Assembly: GCA_945935945.1 (NCBI GenBank)
Contig: CAMESA010000002.1
Span: 1-55,027 of the forward strand
Direction of reading: 5' to 3'
DNA length: 55,027 bases
Source of the DNA: an uncultured Mollicutes bacterium
Lineage (GTDB): Bacteria; Bacillota_I; Bacilli_A; RFN20; CAG-826
The notes under the pieces were generated by a model. The model had not been told where the DNA came from. It saw only the letters and a program-made list of their open reading frames with translations, and did no database searches. Within the stretch, counting starts at the first letter, position 1; each line of letters opens with the position of its first letter. Shown one piece after another: positions 34,912-43,580 of this stretch. Position numbers and translations under genes: made by a program.

Positions 34912-35036
34912 AGAGGTAACCTTACGATTACCTCAGTAGTCTTTTAAGCAGGTGGATTTTGAATACTATATCACTTTTTCTTTAATTTCTTTAAATCCCA
35001 TGAATTTTGTAACTGCAGGTAGAAGACTTAACCTCT
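34912..35036 (+). ncRNA. Candidate structured RNA with nested helices
   Basis: This intergenic stretch folds by eye into four nested helices: AGAGGT (34912-34917) with ACCTCT (35031-35036); AGTCTTTTA (34938-34946) with TAGAAGACT (35020-35028), one G-U; GCAG (34948-34951) with CTGC (35013-35016); GGATTT (34954-34959) with AAATCC (34993-34998). The outer 5' strand can instead form a local hairpin GAGGTAA/TTACCTC (34913-34934), so two exclusive folds exist. It could be a phage small RNA, a riboswitch-like leader or a transcript-end structure. It is not a tRNA: the arms and loops do not fit. Confidence 0.4.
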
Positions 35037-35096
35037 ATTTTATAGAACATATTTTTTTCAAAAACTTTTATAGACATTTGTCAATCTCATCTTGTA

Positions 35097-35104
35097 AGTT
35101 CTAA
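35097..35104 (+). promoter_or_regulatory. AGTTCTAA signal upstream of RNase H
   Basis: Perfect AGTTCTAA followed by TA, 38 nt before ATG 35143. This is the only perfect plus-strand copy seen outside the structural block. Confidence 0.45.
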
Positions 35105-35142
35105 TACATAGGCTTTTTACTTTACTTTTTTGGAGGTTGGCA

Positions 35143-35622
35143 ATGAGAGTCTATACTGATGCTAGTAGCAGAGGAAATAAGTCTGGGATCGCATATATAG
35201 CAACAGATAGGAACCATGAAGTCATACAAAGAAGTGGTGTAGTTATTGATGGAGGAGATAACAACACTGCAGAATTACAAGCAATACTTTATGCAATAGA
35301 TGACACTCAACCGTTATTACAAAAGAACGAGAGTGTCATAATTTTTACAGATTCTACTTATGCTATAAATGCAATACGAAACAACGGTTATCGAGAGCAA
35401 GAAGAAGCTCTTGTGAAAAAAATCCAAAATATGATGAGTTATGCACATTATAAAGTTTTTTGGATTAAAGGACATTGCCAAGATGGGACAGTTCTATCAT
35501 ACTATAACAAAAAAGTAGATAAACTTGCAAAAGGGGCAAGAGTTGAATACGAAAAAGAGACTATTAAGCAGAAACGTCTTCAAAACCTTATTAGACAAGG
35601 TAAAGGACTTAGAAATGATTAA
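35143..35622 (+). CDS. rnhA: Ribonuclease H (type I)
   Basis: A 159-residue RNase HI. Catalytic residues are visible as D6 (VYTDAS), E44 (NTAELQAI), D70 (IFTDSTY) and D126 (KKVDKLAKG), with H111 in the flexible loop (IKGHCQDG). It removes RNA from RNA-DNA hybrids, for example Okazaki primers. I use ATG 35143, 6 nt after GGAGG, rather than the in-frame TTG at 35137, which abuts it. It overlaps the next gene by 8 nt. Confidence 0.9.
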   Translation: MRVYTDASSRGNKSGIAYIATDRNHEVIQRSGVVIDGGDNNTAELQAILYAIDDTQPLLQKNESVIIFTDSTYAINAIRNNGYREQEEALVKKIQNMMSYAHYKVFWIKGHCQDGTVLSYYNKKVDKLAKGARVEYEKETIKQKRLQNLIRQGKGLRND

Positions 35623-36148
35623 AATAGATTTAATTGAAAAACTTAAAGAGTTATATACATATATAAATGTAGATATAGACAAAGAATTTGCGATTGAACT
35701 CATACCCGTTGTTGAATTGGTTATGACAACTCCAGACATGATGAAAAAGTTAGCAAAATGTGAACTAAATATTGTTCAGCGTTTATACATCAGATATTGT
35801 GAAAAAAATAACATAAAATCAAAAACTTATATGGATTTGATGGATCATATGTATAATTCAGTACGTTTCAAAGTCTATAAATTATTAGAAGCATTGTATG
35901 ATATAGTTCAAGAAGATAGTCCAGCTTGGAATACTAGATGGAAAATTAAATCTTGTTATAAAATAAAATTTGATGAAGTTAAAACTAACATCGGAGTAAT
36001 GTTGGAACCAAAACCAGAATGTGTTGAGAAAGAAAAGAGAAATGAAGAAATTCGTAAATATAACACAAAACAGCATAAAAAATGCCAAAAATGGCGGGAT
36101 TCCAACCTAAAATTTTATAAAAAAATGCTAAAAATCATAAGCAATTAA
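35615..36148 (+). CDS. Helical basic protein, unknown function
   Basis: A 177-residue protein starting [16 protein letters not shown] at an ATG that overlaps the RNase H stop, with AAGGA 8 nt upstream. It is mostly helical and basic, ending in a Lys-rich tail ([17 protein letters not shown]). The tight coupling suggests a role near RNase H in replication or RNA processing. No family is recognised. Confidence 0.6.
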   Translation: MIKIDLIEKLKELYTYINVDIDKEFAIELIPVVELVMTTPDMMKKLAKCELNIVQRLYIRYCEKNNIKSKTYMDLMDHMYNSVRFKVYKLLEALYDIVQEDSPAWNTRWKIKSCYKIKFDEVKTNIGVMLEPKPECVEKEKRNEEIRKYNTKQHKKCQKWRDSNLKFYKKMLKIISN

Positions 36149-36157
36149 AATTTTCAC

Positions 36158-36186
36158 TTTACTTTTTTAAATTTTTGCGTTATAAT
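36158..36186 (+). promoter_or_regulatory. Early-type promoter TTTACT-N17-TATAAT
   Basis: TTTACT 36158-36163, 17-nt spacer, perfect TATAAT 36181-36186, 36 nt before ATG 36223. Confidence 0.8.
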
Positions 36187-36222
36187 ATAGTTGTAAAGAC
36201 AAGAAAAGGAAAGGAAAGTAAT

Positions 36223-37176
36223 ATGTCAATAACAACTTATTATGACACATTAAATGTCTCTAGAAATGCTTCGGAAAAAGAAATTAAAAAGCAATATAGA
36301 ATCTTAGCAAAACAGTTTCACCCAGATATAAATCCGAGTGCTATAAATGTTTTTAAAGAAATTGTTGAAGCCTATAATGTACTTTCGAGTAGTAAAAAAC
36401 GCAAGGAATATGATTTGCTTGTAAAAAAAGCAGAGCTTGAAGAGCATAACCAACTTACTTTGTATAAAGAGAATAATGTTTATAATCAAGCTACACAAAG
36501 TAGTTATGATCGATCAATCGAAAATATTGAAAAATTAAATACTTTAGTATGTAATGAGATTGAAAAACTTAAAACTGAGGAAATAGTAGATAAGTTAAAT
36601 TATATTGCAAATTCTGTGGATCAAATGCGAATTAATCAACTCAAAAGTGATATAATTGGATTAAGTGGTGGATATATTACAGAAAATAGAAATACACGTG
36701 ATAACTGTTCTTTTGAGACAGATATGTACTATAAAGATCCACATAAAGAATCTATTTTCACAATTTTATATAATTGGTCAGAATATAGATTTGAAAATGC
36801 TTTTAGTGGAATTTGGAAAAGAAATTTTTTAGCAATATTTGGGGCATTGTTAGTTTATATTCTGTCATTACCACTTATTTTAATCACTAAATTTCTATTC
36901 TTCTTGAGACCGAATGAATACAAACGTTTTGGATGGCATTGGGTTTCTCATTTAGATTACTTGTGTTATAAAAATGATTTAATTGCTACAATATTTTGGT
37001 CATTATTACTTGTGTTTATGTTTGTAACAAAATTCACATTCACAATTTTATACATTGTTTATTGGATTTTCAAGAACATAATCAGATTTTTCTTGTTACC
37101 TATTGCTATCATTTTAGCATCGATAATGAGAGTAATTTTTAAAATTTTAACCCTAAATCCAAAAATGGGGTTATAA
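36223..37176 (+). CDS. Membrane-anchored J-domain (DnaJ-like) protein
   Basis: A 317-residue protein. Residues 4-65 are a J-domain with HPD at 33-35 and the usual helices ([21 protein letters not shown]... [13 protein letters not shown]). A helical linker follows (~70-150), then no zinc-finger or substrate domain of ordinary DnaJ. The C-terminal ~120 residues are membrane segments (about 202-224, then three between 253 and 310). J-domains stimulate DnaK ATPase, so this protein would recruit host DnaK to a membrane; the phage purpose is unknown. I start at ATG 36223, after AAAGGAAAGG; an upstream in-frame TTG lies inside the promoter. Confidence 0.8.
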   Translation: MSITTYYDTLNVSRNASEKEIKKQYRILAKQFHPDINPSAINVFKEIVEAYNVLSSSKKRKEYDLLVKKAELEEHNQLTLYKENNVYNQATQSSYDRSIENIEKLNTLVCNEIEKLKTEEIVDKLNYIANSVDQMRINQLKSDIIGLSGGYITENRNTRDNCSFETDMYYKDPHKESIFTILYNWSEYRFENAFSGIWKRNFLAIFGALLVYILSLPLILITKFLFFLRPNEYKRFGWHWVSHLDYLCYKNDLIATIFWSLLLVFMFVTKFTFTILYIVYWIFKNIIRFFLLPIAIILASIMRVIFKILTLNPKMGL

Positions 37177-37182
37177 CAGAGA

Positions 37183-37239
37183 TAGAGATGGGCCTATATC
37201 TCCTTTCTATTTTGTCTTTATTATCATAGGCTCATCTCT
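37183..37239 (+). terminator. Long hairpin between convergent genes
   Basis: A ~15-bp stem, TAGAGATGGGCCTAT with ATAGGCTCATCTCTA (one G-U pair) and a 28-nt loop, lies between the convergent J-domain gene and the gene at 37250. An outer GGTTA/TAACC extends it. The T run (TTTTA) is weak, so it may act as a terminator, as an RNA-stabilising 3' end, or as both. Confidence 0.5.
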
Positions 37240-37249
37240 AACCTTTTAA

Positions 37250-37969
37250 TCAATCAAACATATCAACAGTTAGATCCCACCAATCTGGCTGTTTTTCTTT
37301 TTCAACCATATATTGTTTTGTTAGCATTTTTCTATCTCTTTCATTATCAACACACCAAATTACAGGATATCCTAACTTTTTAAGACGAATGAAACATCTC
37401 ATTGCATATTCGTCATTCCTGTGTGATGTTGAGAATAATAGTAACCATTTATTAGAATATTCTATATCAAGAGGTGGTTTAGGAGTGATTTTCCCTAAAA
37501 GTTTTCTTGAAATAAAGTTATAACCAACATTGTAGATACAATAAGGAACAAAATCACCAAATAACGTTTCATAAGGATGTCCTCCCCAACAAGCATTACA
37601 AACCCAATCCTTAAACGAATGAGGATCATTATGATCTATGTTATTCAAAATACCATAAGGATCACCATAATCTGAATGAAATAGAGAACGTCCATCCATA
37701 ATTCTTTTTAAAACATAGTCTTGTGGACTTGTGTAAATGTTGAATAAAGGGCTACCATTGTCAAAGAGATCGATATAGTTACCATCCTCATCACACAATG
37801 AAATCAAAGCTTCTTTTATTATTCCAAAATATTGATTTAATGTCATATTTTCTATTGGAGTTATACCAATCATTTTCGATTGTTGCACTAACAATTTATG
37901 TGCAATTTTTCTTTCTTCTTTTAATAATTTCCAACTTCTGTTTGATGGAATGTTTGTGTTTCTAAACAT
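37250..37969 (-). CDS. Protein of unknown function
   Basis: A 239-residue soluble protein with no motif I recognise. It is rich in aromatic residues and has phrases such as WVCNACWGGHPYETLFGDFVP and LLLFSTSHRNDEYAMRCFIRLKKLGYPVIWCVDNERD. The latter looks like part of a Rossmann-type alpha/beta fold. AAAGGAGA precedes the ATG. A TATTCTAA late-like signal lies 31 nt upstream, unlike its early-type neighbours. It is oriented against the replication genes. Confidence 0.55.
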   Translation of the reverse strand: MFRNTNIPSNRSWKLLKEERKIAHKLLVQQSKMIGITPIENMTLNQYFGIIKEALISLCDEDGNYIDLFDNGSPLFNIYTSPQDYVLKRIMDGRSLFHSDYGDPYGILNNIDHNDPHSFKDWVCNACWGGHPYETLFGDFVPYCIYNVGYNFISRKLLGKITPKPPLDIEYSNKWLLLFSTSHRNDEYAMRCFIRLKKLGYPVIWCVDNERDRKMLTKQYMVEKEKQPDWWDLTVDMFD

Positions 37970-38000
37970 AGATTCTCCTTTATGTTATCTACCTATGTTA

Positions 38001-38008
38001 TTAGAATA
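38001..38008 (-). promoter_or_regulatory. TATTCTAA variant of the late signal
   Basis: On the minus strand TATTCTAA, two mismatches from AGTTCTAA, followed by TA, 31 nt upstream of ATG 37969. The same spacing occurs at the fibre operon. Confidence 0.3.
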
Positions 38009-38018
38009 TAAATTTGTC

Positions 38019-38047
38019 TTTACTTCTTTTAAAACTTTTTATATGAT
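38019..38047 (+). promoter_or_regulatory. Early-type promoter TTTACT-N17-TATGAT
   Basis: TTTACT 38019-38024, 17-nt spacer, TATGAT 38042-38047, 31 nt before the GTG start of the Pif1-like helicase. Confidence 0.65.
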
Positions 38048-38078
38048 ATCTCACAGTTAATGAAAGGTAAAGTAAAAA

Positions 38079-39380
38079 GTGATAGAATTAGACAACGAAC
38101 AAAAGAAGATCTACGAATTTATAGTAGAAAAAGGAAAAAATGTATTTATCCAAGGTCAAGCTGGAACAGGAAAATCGACTTTGATAAATTATATAAAAAA
38201 CAATAGTGAAAAGAGTATTGTTTTAGTTTGTCCAACAGCTTTGGCTGCAACTACAATTGGTGGATCAACAATTCATTCGTTATTTAGACTTGAGCCAAAG
38301 GATTATTTTGATTTATCAGAAACGTTAACTAAGAGAAATAAATCAAACGACAATGTTTTGAAGCACGTTGAAATGCTAATCATTGATGAAATTTCAATGG
38401 TTAGACCAGATATGTTAGATGTTATAGATGGAATCTTCAAAAAGATAAAACGTTCTAAAAAGCCGTTTGGTGGAGTTCAAACTGTTCTTGTTGGAGATTT
38501 ATATCAACTTCCACCTATAATCAAATCGGATGTTAAAAAGATTTTTGTTGAAAGTTACGGTGTTGGTTTACCATATTTTTTCGATTCTAAATCTTATAAA
38601 GAAGGATGTTTTAAAAAATTTGAGCTTACTGTTGTTCATAGACAAGATGATATTGAATTGCTAACAAATTTGAGAAACTTAAGAAATAGCGTTGATTTGC
38701 CAAAAACTCTTGATTATTTTAATAACATAAAAAAGACACAGAGTTTTGAAGATGCTGTAATTTTAACACCATATAAAGCAAAAGCTGAGCAGATAAATGA
38801 AGAAAAATTGCAAGCTTTGAAGGGAAAGAAGTGGACATATACAGCTACTATGACAGGTTCATTTAAAAAGATGAAGGAAACACCTGCCCCAGAAGAATTA
38901 GTGCTAAAAGAAGGGGCATTGATTATGTTCAATAAAAACGATAAGAATAAACAGTGGGTAAACGGTAACACTGGAATTATCACAGAATGTTACCCAAATT
39001 CAATTGTAGTTAGACTTACAAACACAGGAAAAGATGTTTTTGTATTTAAGGATGTTTGGGAACTCATAAAATATAATTACGATGAAGAAACAAAGAAGAT
39101 AAGTGAAGAAAAAATAGGTTCGTTTACCCAATTACCTGTACAGCTTGGATATAGTGTAACAATACATAAAGCACAATCAACGACTTTAGATAAGGTTATT
39201 TTAGACATCGATAGAGGTATTTTTGCACACGGACAATTATATGTTGCATTAAGTAGAACACGAAAACTTGAAGATATGTTAATACAGACAAAACTTACAG
39301 AAAGAGATGTGATTCTAGATAAACGTATTGAACAATTTTTAAATGAAAAGGTGAACGAAAATGAAAAAAGGGTGCTTTAG
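38079..39380 (+). CDS. Pif1/Dda-like superfamily 1B helicase
   Basis: A 433-residue 5'-to-3' SF1B helicase: [10 protein letters not shown] (residues 25-34), [31 protein letters not shown], a HRQ motif, and C-terminal [21 protein letters not shown] and [14 protein letters not shown]4 Dda, its functional counterpart, helps origin firing and displaces proteins from DNA. Translation starts at GTG 38079, preceded by AAAGGTAAAG. The C-terminus overlaps the next gene by 20 nt. Confidence 0.88.
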   Translation: MIELDNEQKKIYEFIVEKGKNVFIQGQAGTGKSTLINYIKNNSEKSIVLVCPTALAATTIGGSTIHSLFRLEPKDYFDLSETLTKRNKSNDNVLKHVEMLIIDEISMVRPDMLDVIDGIFKKIKRSKKPFGGVQTVLVGDLYQLPPIIKSDVKKIFVESYGVGLPYFFDSKSYKEGCFKKFELTVVHRQDDIELLTNLRNLRNSVDLPKTLDYFNNIKKTQSFEDAVILTPYKAKAEQINEEKLQALKGKKWTYTATMTGSFKKMKETPAPEELVLKEGALIMFNKNDKNKQWVNGNTGIITECYPNSIVVRLTNTGKDVFVFKDVWELIKYNYDEETKKISEEKIGSFTQLPVQLGYSVTIHKAQSTTLDKVILDIDRGIFAHGQLYVALSRTRKLEDMLIQTKLTERDVILDKRIEQFLNEKVNENEKRVL

Positions 39381-39849
39381 AATATATTTTCATTTTGGCA
39401 AGATTGGTTTTAAAATACCACGTTATAATAGCTACAACGGAAATCCTTTTTTAGGGTTTCTTTGTGGTATGATGATGAATATTTTGGAAAGAAAACGCTA
39501 TAAATATTATGTACTTAAAAGACCAATGAAACAATGGGGGCACGAATGGAAATATAATGGAGGTACTCCTTGCTTGTGTCCATGTTATTTTAGTTTTTTT
39601 GGTTTGATTAATATATATAAACATTTACCAAATAGTTTAGATTGGGAAGGACTTAGTAAATATGGTGAACGTATACTGGATATTGATGAAGATTATTTAA
39701 AACGTACAACTTCATATTTAATAATAAACGACATTAAACCAGAAAATTTTAGAACAGATGAAACTGCGTGTTTATATTGTGTAGATTATGGGGATTTTGA
39801 GATAGGTAATATGAAAAGAACAGGAGTTTTGAATGTTGATTATAAATAA
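39361..39849 (+). CDS. Protein of unknown function, Cys-rich
   Basis: A 162-residue protein overlapping the helicase gene by 20 nt, so probably translationally coupled. The N-terminal half is basic and aromatic ([30 protein letters not shown]), followed by CLCPCYF and an ACLYC pair that could bind metal. No family is recognised. Confidence 0.5.
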   Translation: MKKGCFRIYFHFGKIGFKIPRYNSYNGNPFLGFLCGMMMNILERKRYKYYVLKRPMKQWGHEWKYNGGTPCLCPCYFSFFGLINIYKHLPNSLDWEGLSKYGERILDIDEDYLKRTTSYLIINDIKPENFRTDETACLYCVDYGDFEIGNMKRTGVLNVDYK

Positions 39850-39856
39850 AATTGTC

Positions 39857-39885
39857 TTTACTTATGACATAGTTTGATTTATTTT
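39857..39885 (+). promoter_or_regulatory. Early-type promoter TTTACT-N17-TATTTT
   Basis: TTTACT 39857-39862, 17-nt spacer, TATTTT 39880-39885 before the D12-class methylase gene. The -10 match is weak. Confidence 0.45.
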
Positions 39886-39912
39886 ATTTAAAGTTTTATC
39901 AAGGATTTATGA

Positions 39913-40929
39913 TTGATTATGAAGTATATAGGATACATAGGTTGTAAACAGTCTCTCGTTGATTTCATTTACAGTTGTATAAAAGATTTCACAAAGTTTG
40001 ATGACAGTAAACAAAAAATTATTATAGCAGATGTTTTTGCTGGTACAGGATCTGTTGGCGCATATTTTAGAAATCTAGGATATAAAGTCATAGCAAATGA
40101 TATTCAATATTATAGCTATATTTTAAATAAAGCAATTATCCAGTGTGTTAAACCACAAGTCAATTTGATAGACGAATTAAATAATTTGGATGAAATAGAA
40201 GGATTTATTTATAAAAATTACTGTTTCGGATCTGGAAGTACAAGAATGTATTTCAGTGATTACAATGGTAAAAAATGTGATTCTATAAGAATTGAGTTAG
40301 AAAAAAGACATAAAGAAGGATCAATCTCAGAAAACGATTATTATTACTATTTAGCTTGCTTGTTGACAAATATAGATAAATTGGCAAACACTACATCTGT
40401 TTATGGAGCTTATCTTAAGAAATACAAATCTTCATCTCTTAAACCATTAATCCTTACCCCATTAGATATTATCGATGGACCAATAGGTGATGTTTATAAT
40501 TTGTCAGCTGAAAAATTGATAGATTTTATAGAAGGAGACATTTTATATCTTGACCCACCTTACAATACAAGACAATATGCACCAAATTATCACGTTTTAG
40601 AAACAATTGCTAAATATGATAGCCCTGAATTAAAAGGTGTAACTGGAATTAGAAACTATGATTCACAAAAAAGTAACTTTTGTAGTAAAACAAAAGCACT
40701 TGGCGCACTTGATTATATAATAAAAAAAGCACAATTTAAATACATCTTTTTAAGTTATAACAACGAAGGGATAATGAGAATGGAGGATATACAGAAAACA
40801 TTGTCACACTATGGGAATTATAAATGCTATACAAAAAGTTATAGAAGATTCAAAGCAGATAGAGATGATAAACGAAATATAATTGCAAATTCAACAGTGG
40901 AGTACCTGCATTGTCTAGAGAAGATTTAG
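39913..40929 (+). CDS. D12-class DNA adenine methyltransferase
   Basis: A 338-residue alpha-type (Dam/D12) methylase. From the ATG at 39919, motif X is YIGYIGCKQSL, motif I is DVFAGTGSVG (~38-47), and motif IV is DPPYNTRQY (~211-219) with a following NYHVLETIAKYDSP typical of a subset of type II methylases. It transfers a methyl group from SAM to adenine N6. AAGGA sits 7 nt before TTG 39913 and 13 nt before ATG 39919, so the start is uncertain by two codons. It overlaps the next gene, a nuclease candidate, suggesting a restriction-modification unit. Confidence 0.85.
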   Translation: MIMKYIGYIGCKQSLVDFIYSCIKDFTKFDDSKQKIIIADVFAGTGSVGAYFRNLGYKVIANDIQYYSYILNKAIIQCVKPQVNLIDELNNLDEIEGFIYKNYCFGSGSTRMYFSDYNGKKCDSIRIELEKRHKEGSISENDYYYYLACLLTNIDKLANTTSVYGAYLKKYKSSSLKPLILTPLDIIDGPIGDVYNLSAEKLIDFIEGDILYLDPPYNTRQYAPNYHVLETIAKYDSPELKGVTGIRNYDSQKSNFCSKTKALGALDYIIKKAQFKYIFLSYNNEGIMRMEDIQKTLSHYGNYKCYTKSYRRFKADRDDKRNIIANSTVEYLHCLEKI

Positions 40930-41576
40930 AAAAAGATCTTTATGATTGCATTGGTCTAATGGGTATAAATTGGACTATACAGAAAAATAAAGATGATTCT
41001 GATACAAATTTCATATATAAATGTAGTACTCTTTCCAAATGTCTTGAAGAAATAGAGAAAAGAGGACTTAATAGAAATTATATTTTACATAGATGGTACA
41101 ATTATAAAACGTCAATTGAAACTGAAAACATATTTTGTACATACGGAGCGACACATTGTGAAAATATATATGATCACGACAAAGACATTTATATAGATAA
41201 TATTCCATTTGATGTAAAACTAACCTGTTATCCAAAGAAATTGTTTAAAGAAAAGCCATACAATCTAACCAAAAGAAATGGTAAAAATGATATGATAAAC
41301 TGGTTATATATGAATCAAAGTCAAGAGAATCGAAAGCAATTATTAAATCGTTTATATGTCATTTGTGATGGAGATTCTTATCAGAATAGTGTAATAAACA
41401 AGTCAAATTTTACGATGATAGAATCTGTAATCAAAGTCTTTATGGATTACGCAAAAACACATAAAATAAACGAAATTGTTATAAATGAAAAAAAGGTTTT
41501 ATCTGATATAATTTACATTAAACCAGATGAACAATATGTAGAAAAAGTTAGGAGATACTTAAATGGAAAACATTAA
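40911..41576 (+). CDS. Candidate type II restriction endonuclease
   Basis: A 221-residue protein in a TTG-started frame that overlaps the upstream methylase by 19 nt; GGAG lies 8 nt before the TTG. Near residues 85-110 it has a stretch ending IDNIPFDVKLTCYPKKL, where Asp followed by x-Lys (D101-V-K103) with upstream acidic residues resembles a PD-(D/E)xK catalytic core. The family is not securely recognised; the assignment rests on this core and on its position between two methylases. It could instead be an accessory protein. Confidence 0.55.
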   Translation: MSREDLEKDLYDCIGLMGINWTIQKNKDDSDTNFIYKCSTLSKCLEEIEKRGLNRNYILHRWYNYKTSIETENIFCTYGATHCENIYDHDKDIYIDNIPFDVKLTCYPKKLFKEKPYNLTKRNGKNDMINWLYMNQSQENRKQLLNRLYVICDGDSYQNSVINKSNFTMIESVIKVFMDYAKTHKINEIVINEKKVLSDIIYIKPDEQYVEKVRRYLNGKH

Positions 41577-42270
41577 ATTGTATAATGGCGATTGTCTTGA
41601 ATATATGAATAAAATGATTAAAGATGATGTAAAAGTAGATTGTATTGTTACTGATCCACCATATTTAACAACACCAAGAGGAAACGCTGGTAATTCTGGT
41701 GGTATGATGCAAAAAGCAATAAACCGTAAAGGTCAAGTATTTTCAAATAACAATTGTCCTGTGTCAGAATGGGGTCCAAGAATTTATGAATTGCTAAAAG
41801 ATACAGGTCATTGTTATATCATGACGAATCACAAGAATCTTATGGAATATCTAAATCATTTAACAGGATGTGGTTTTCATTTCATCAAATCCCTAATCTG
41901 GGAAAAAGACAACAAAATCATGGGCCAATACTATATGGGTAAATTCGAGTATATATTATTTTTTAGAAAAGGAGCTGGTGTGAAAATCAATGAATGTGGT
42001 ACTCCAGATATACTTTTTGTGCCAAATAAAAAATTAAAAGGTCCTGATGGAAAAAATCTTCATGATACAGAAAAACCAGTAAAACTCATGGAAACTTTAG
42101 TACGAAATTCAACAAAAGAAGGTGAAGTTGTGATGGACTTTGCTATGGGAATTGGTAGTACTGGTGTTGCTTGTAAAAACTTAAATCGTGGTTTCATCGG
42201 TATGGAGATTGATCCAGATTACTTTAGAATAGCTGAACAACGGATTTATTACGAAGATTATAGATTTTGA
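41563..42270 (+). CDS. Beta-class DNA methyltransferase (N6A or N4C)
   Basis: A 235-residue methylase in beta order: catalytic TDPPYLTTPRGN near the N-terminus (~residue 30), a target-recognition stretch in the middle, and the SAM loop VMDFAMGIGSTGVACKNLNR near the C-terminus, ending with IGMEIDPDYFRIAEQRI. The KPVKLMETLVR phrase before motif I is typical. It overlaps the nuclease candidate by 14 nt, giving methylase-nuclease-methylase. Two methylases are usual where the recognition site is asymmetric. Confidence 0.85.
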   Translation: MENIKLYNGDCLEYMNKMIKDDVKVDCIVTDPPYLTTPRGNAGNSGGMMQKAINRKGQVFSNNNCPVSEWGPRIYELLKDTGHCYIMTNHKNLMEYLNHLTGCGFHFIKSLIWEKDNKIMGQYYMGKFEYILFFRKGAGVKINECGTPDILFVPNKKLKGPDGKNLHDTEKPVKLMETLVRNSTKEGEVVMDFAMGIGSTGVACKNLNRGFIGMEIDPDYFRIAEQRIYYEDYRF

Positions 42271-42271
42271 C

Positions 42272-42300
42272 TTTACTTTTTTTAATTTATACTGTATAAT
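42272..42300 (+). promoter_or_regulatory. Early-type promoter TTTACT-N17-TATAAT
   Basis: TTTACT 42272-42277, 17-nt spacer, perfect TATAAT 42295-42300, 28 nt before ATG 42329. It heads the dense operon that runs to about 47003. Confidence 0.82.
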
Positions 42301-42328
42301 ATGATTAAATGATAAGAAAGGGAATCAT

Positions 42329-43024
42329 ATGTTAATTATAGATAATACAGACAAATTAAATAATATAATGGAATTTAAAGAAGGAACATTTTATAAATTT
42401 GTTTGTTTAATAAGGACAAAAGATTATAAAGATTCTGATGAGAAACCTATACTCACGTGTATGGAAAAGCAGGAAATTCTAGTTAAAGATTGGTTAATTG
42501 GCAGTCAGGAAATGCTTGACAAAACTTTACCTGATATGCTCACGTTTACGAATATGTTTAAGTGTAGATTATATATGTGCACTGATCGAAAGTCTATTGT
42601 CAAAACACTTAAAACAATGAGAGATACAGTTCAAAAATATCTCGATCCATTTATTGGTAATTCTAACGCTGATTGTTCTGTTCGTGCCGTAAAAAAGATT
42701 TGTTCATCAGCTACAAATAAAGACGAATCATCAGATAGCGGTGGAAGAAAATGGCTTTTTGATGTTGATACAAAAGATAATAATCTAAAAAATTATTTGT
42801 GGAATTGTTTTATGATAAATCGTTATAATCCAATATTATTTGAAACTAAAAACGGTTATCATATAGTCACAGATAGATGCTTTAACGCTCATAAGTTTGT
42901 TGATGAAGAATTACCAGATACTGCTTATAAAGAGCATTTGCAAATGTATTGGTTAGATAAAAACAATAAAGCATTAGTTGAAGTTAAAGATAATGCAATG
43001 GTTTTAGTGGCAATGGGAGAATGA
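42329..43024 (+). CDS. Possible primase-like protein
   Basis: A 231-residue protein. It contains KWLFDVDTKDN (~residues 142-152), ETKNGYHIVTD (~171-181) and VEVKDNAMVLV. The order hhhDhD ... GxH ... hxD is reminiscent of archaeo-eukaryotic-type (PrimPol) primases, whose catalytic residues are D-x-D, a sxH motif and a third Asp. I cannot confirm homology. If correct, it would supply primers for the DnaB-like helicase. AAAGGGA precedes ATG 42329. Its stop overlaps the start region of the next gene. Confidence 0.45.
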   Translation: MLIIDNTDKLNNIMEFKEGTFYKFVCLIRTKDYKDSDEKPILTCMEKQEILVKDWLIGSQEMLDKTLPDMLTFTNMFKCRLYMCTDRKSIVKTLKTMRDTVQKYLDPFIGNSNADCSVRAVKKICSSATNKDESSDSGGRKWLFDVDTKDNNLKNYLWNCFMINRYNPILFETKNGYHIVTDRCFNAHKFVDEELPDTAYKEHLQMYWLDKNNKALVEVKDNAMVLVAMGE

Positions 43025-43025
43025 A

Positions 43026-43580
43026 ATGAGTGATCCATCGTTAGTACAAATAAGTTTCAAGATTAAACCTGAAATGCCGTATAATATGAAAAAGTTTATT
43101 CTTTCTGCATTTACGGATTATTACGAAAAATATTATCCAGAAAAAACACTTGATGTTGAGGAATGCCTTCGTTTGCGTGAGTTATACCCTGTAATTGGAG
43201 ATCTTGCTCGTAATGATGCCTACCACAATATAGATATGCAAATTTGTCAGTTAGATTCATGGGATGTTTACGATATAGATAACAATGAGATATCACATGA
43301 TGATGGCCATTGGTTAGATGAAGATGGTAACGAGATTCCAAATGATATTCCAAACATAGGTGTATCAATTATTTCGTTACCTAGAAATCCAGAAACAGTC
43401 GATGAATTTCTTAAGTTAGTTGGCCCATATGTTTATAGTGAAGTAAGTACAATAGGTATTTGTCATTACTACGATTATGGTAAAACAGTAGCTTATTACT
43501 ATATTGATGACAAAGGATGTATTAAAAAACACATTATAAAAACAACTAAAAAAGATGAAACGTTGCTGGAGAATCAATAG
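43026..43580 (+). CDS. Acidic protein of unknown function
   Basis: A 184-residue protein whose ATG is 1 nt after the previous stop, so it is translationally coupled. The central part is acidic (DNNEISHDDGHWLDEDGNEIPND). No motif is recognised. It shares its operon with the thymidine kinase and methylases. Confidence 0.5.
   Translation: MSDPSLVQISFKIKPEMPYNMKKFILSAFTDYYEKYYPEKTLDVEECLRLRELYPVIGDLARNDAYHNIDMQICQLDSWDVYDIDNNEISHDDGHWLDEDGNEIPNDIPNIGVSIISLPRNPETVDEFLKLVGPYVYSEVSTIGICHYYDYGKTVAYYYIDDKGCIKKHIIKTTKKDETLLENQ

Noticed and set aside
35121..35126. TTTACT before RNase H as an early promoter
   Set aside because: It lies only 16 nt before the ATG, with no room for a -10 box and a transcript start.
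34910..35142. tRNA gene in the helicase-RNase H gap
   Set aside because: There are no acceptor, D and T arms of standard length and no plausible anticodon loop; the nested helices do not match a cloverleaf.
36175..36222. Longer start for the J-domain protein
   Set aside because: The upstream TTG lies inside the promoter spacer, before the -10 box, and AAAGGAAAGG fits ATG 36223.
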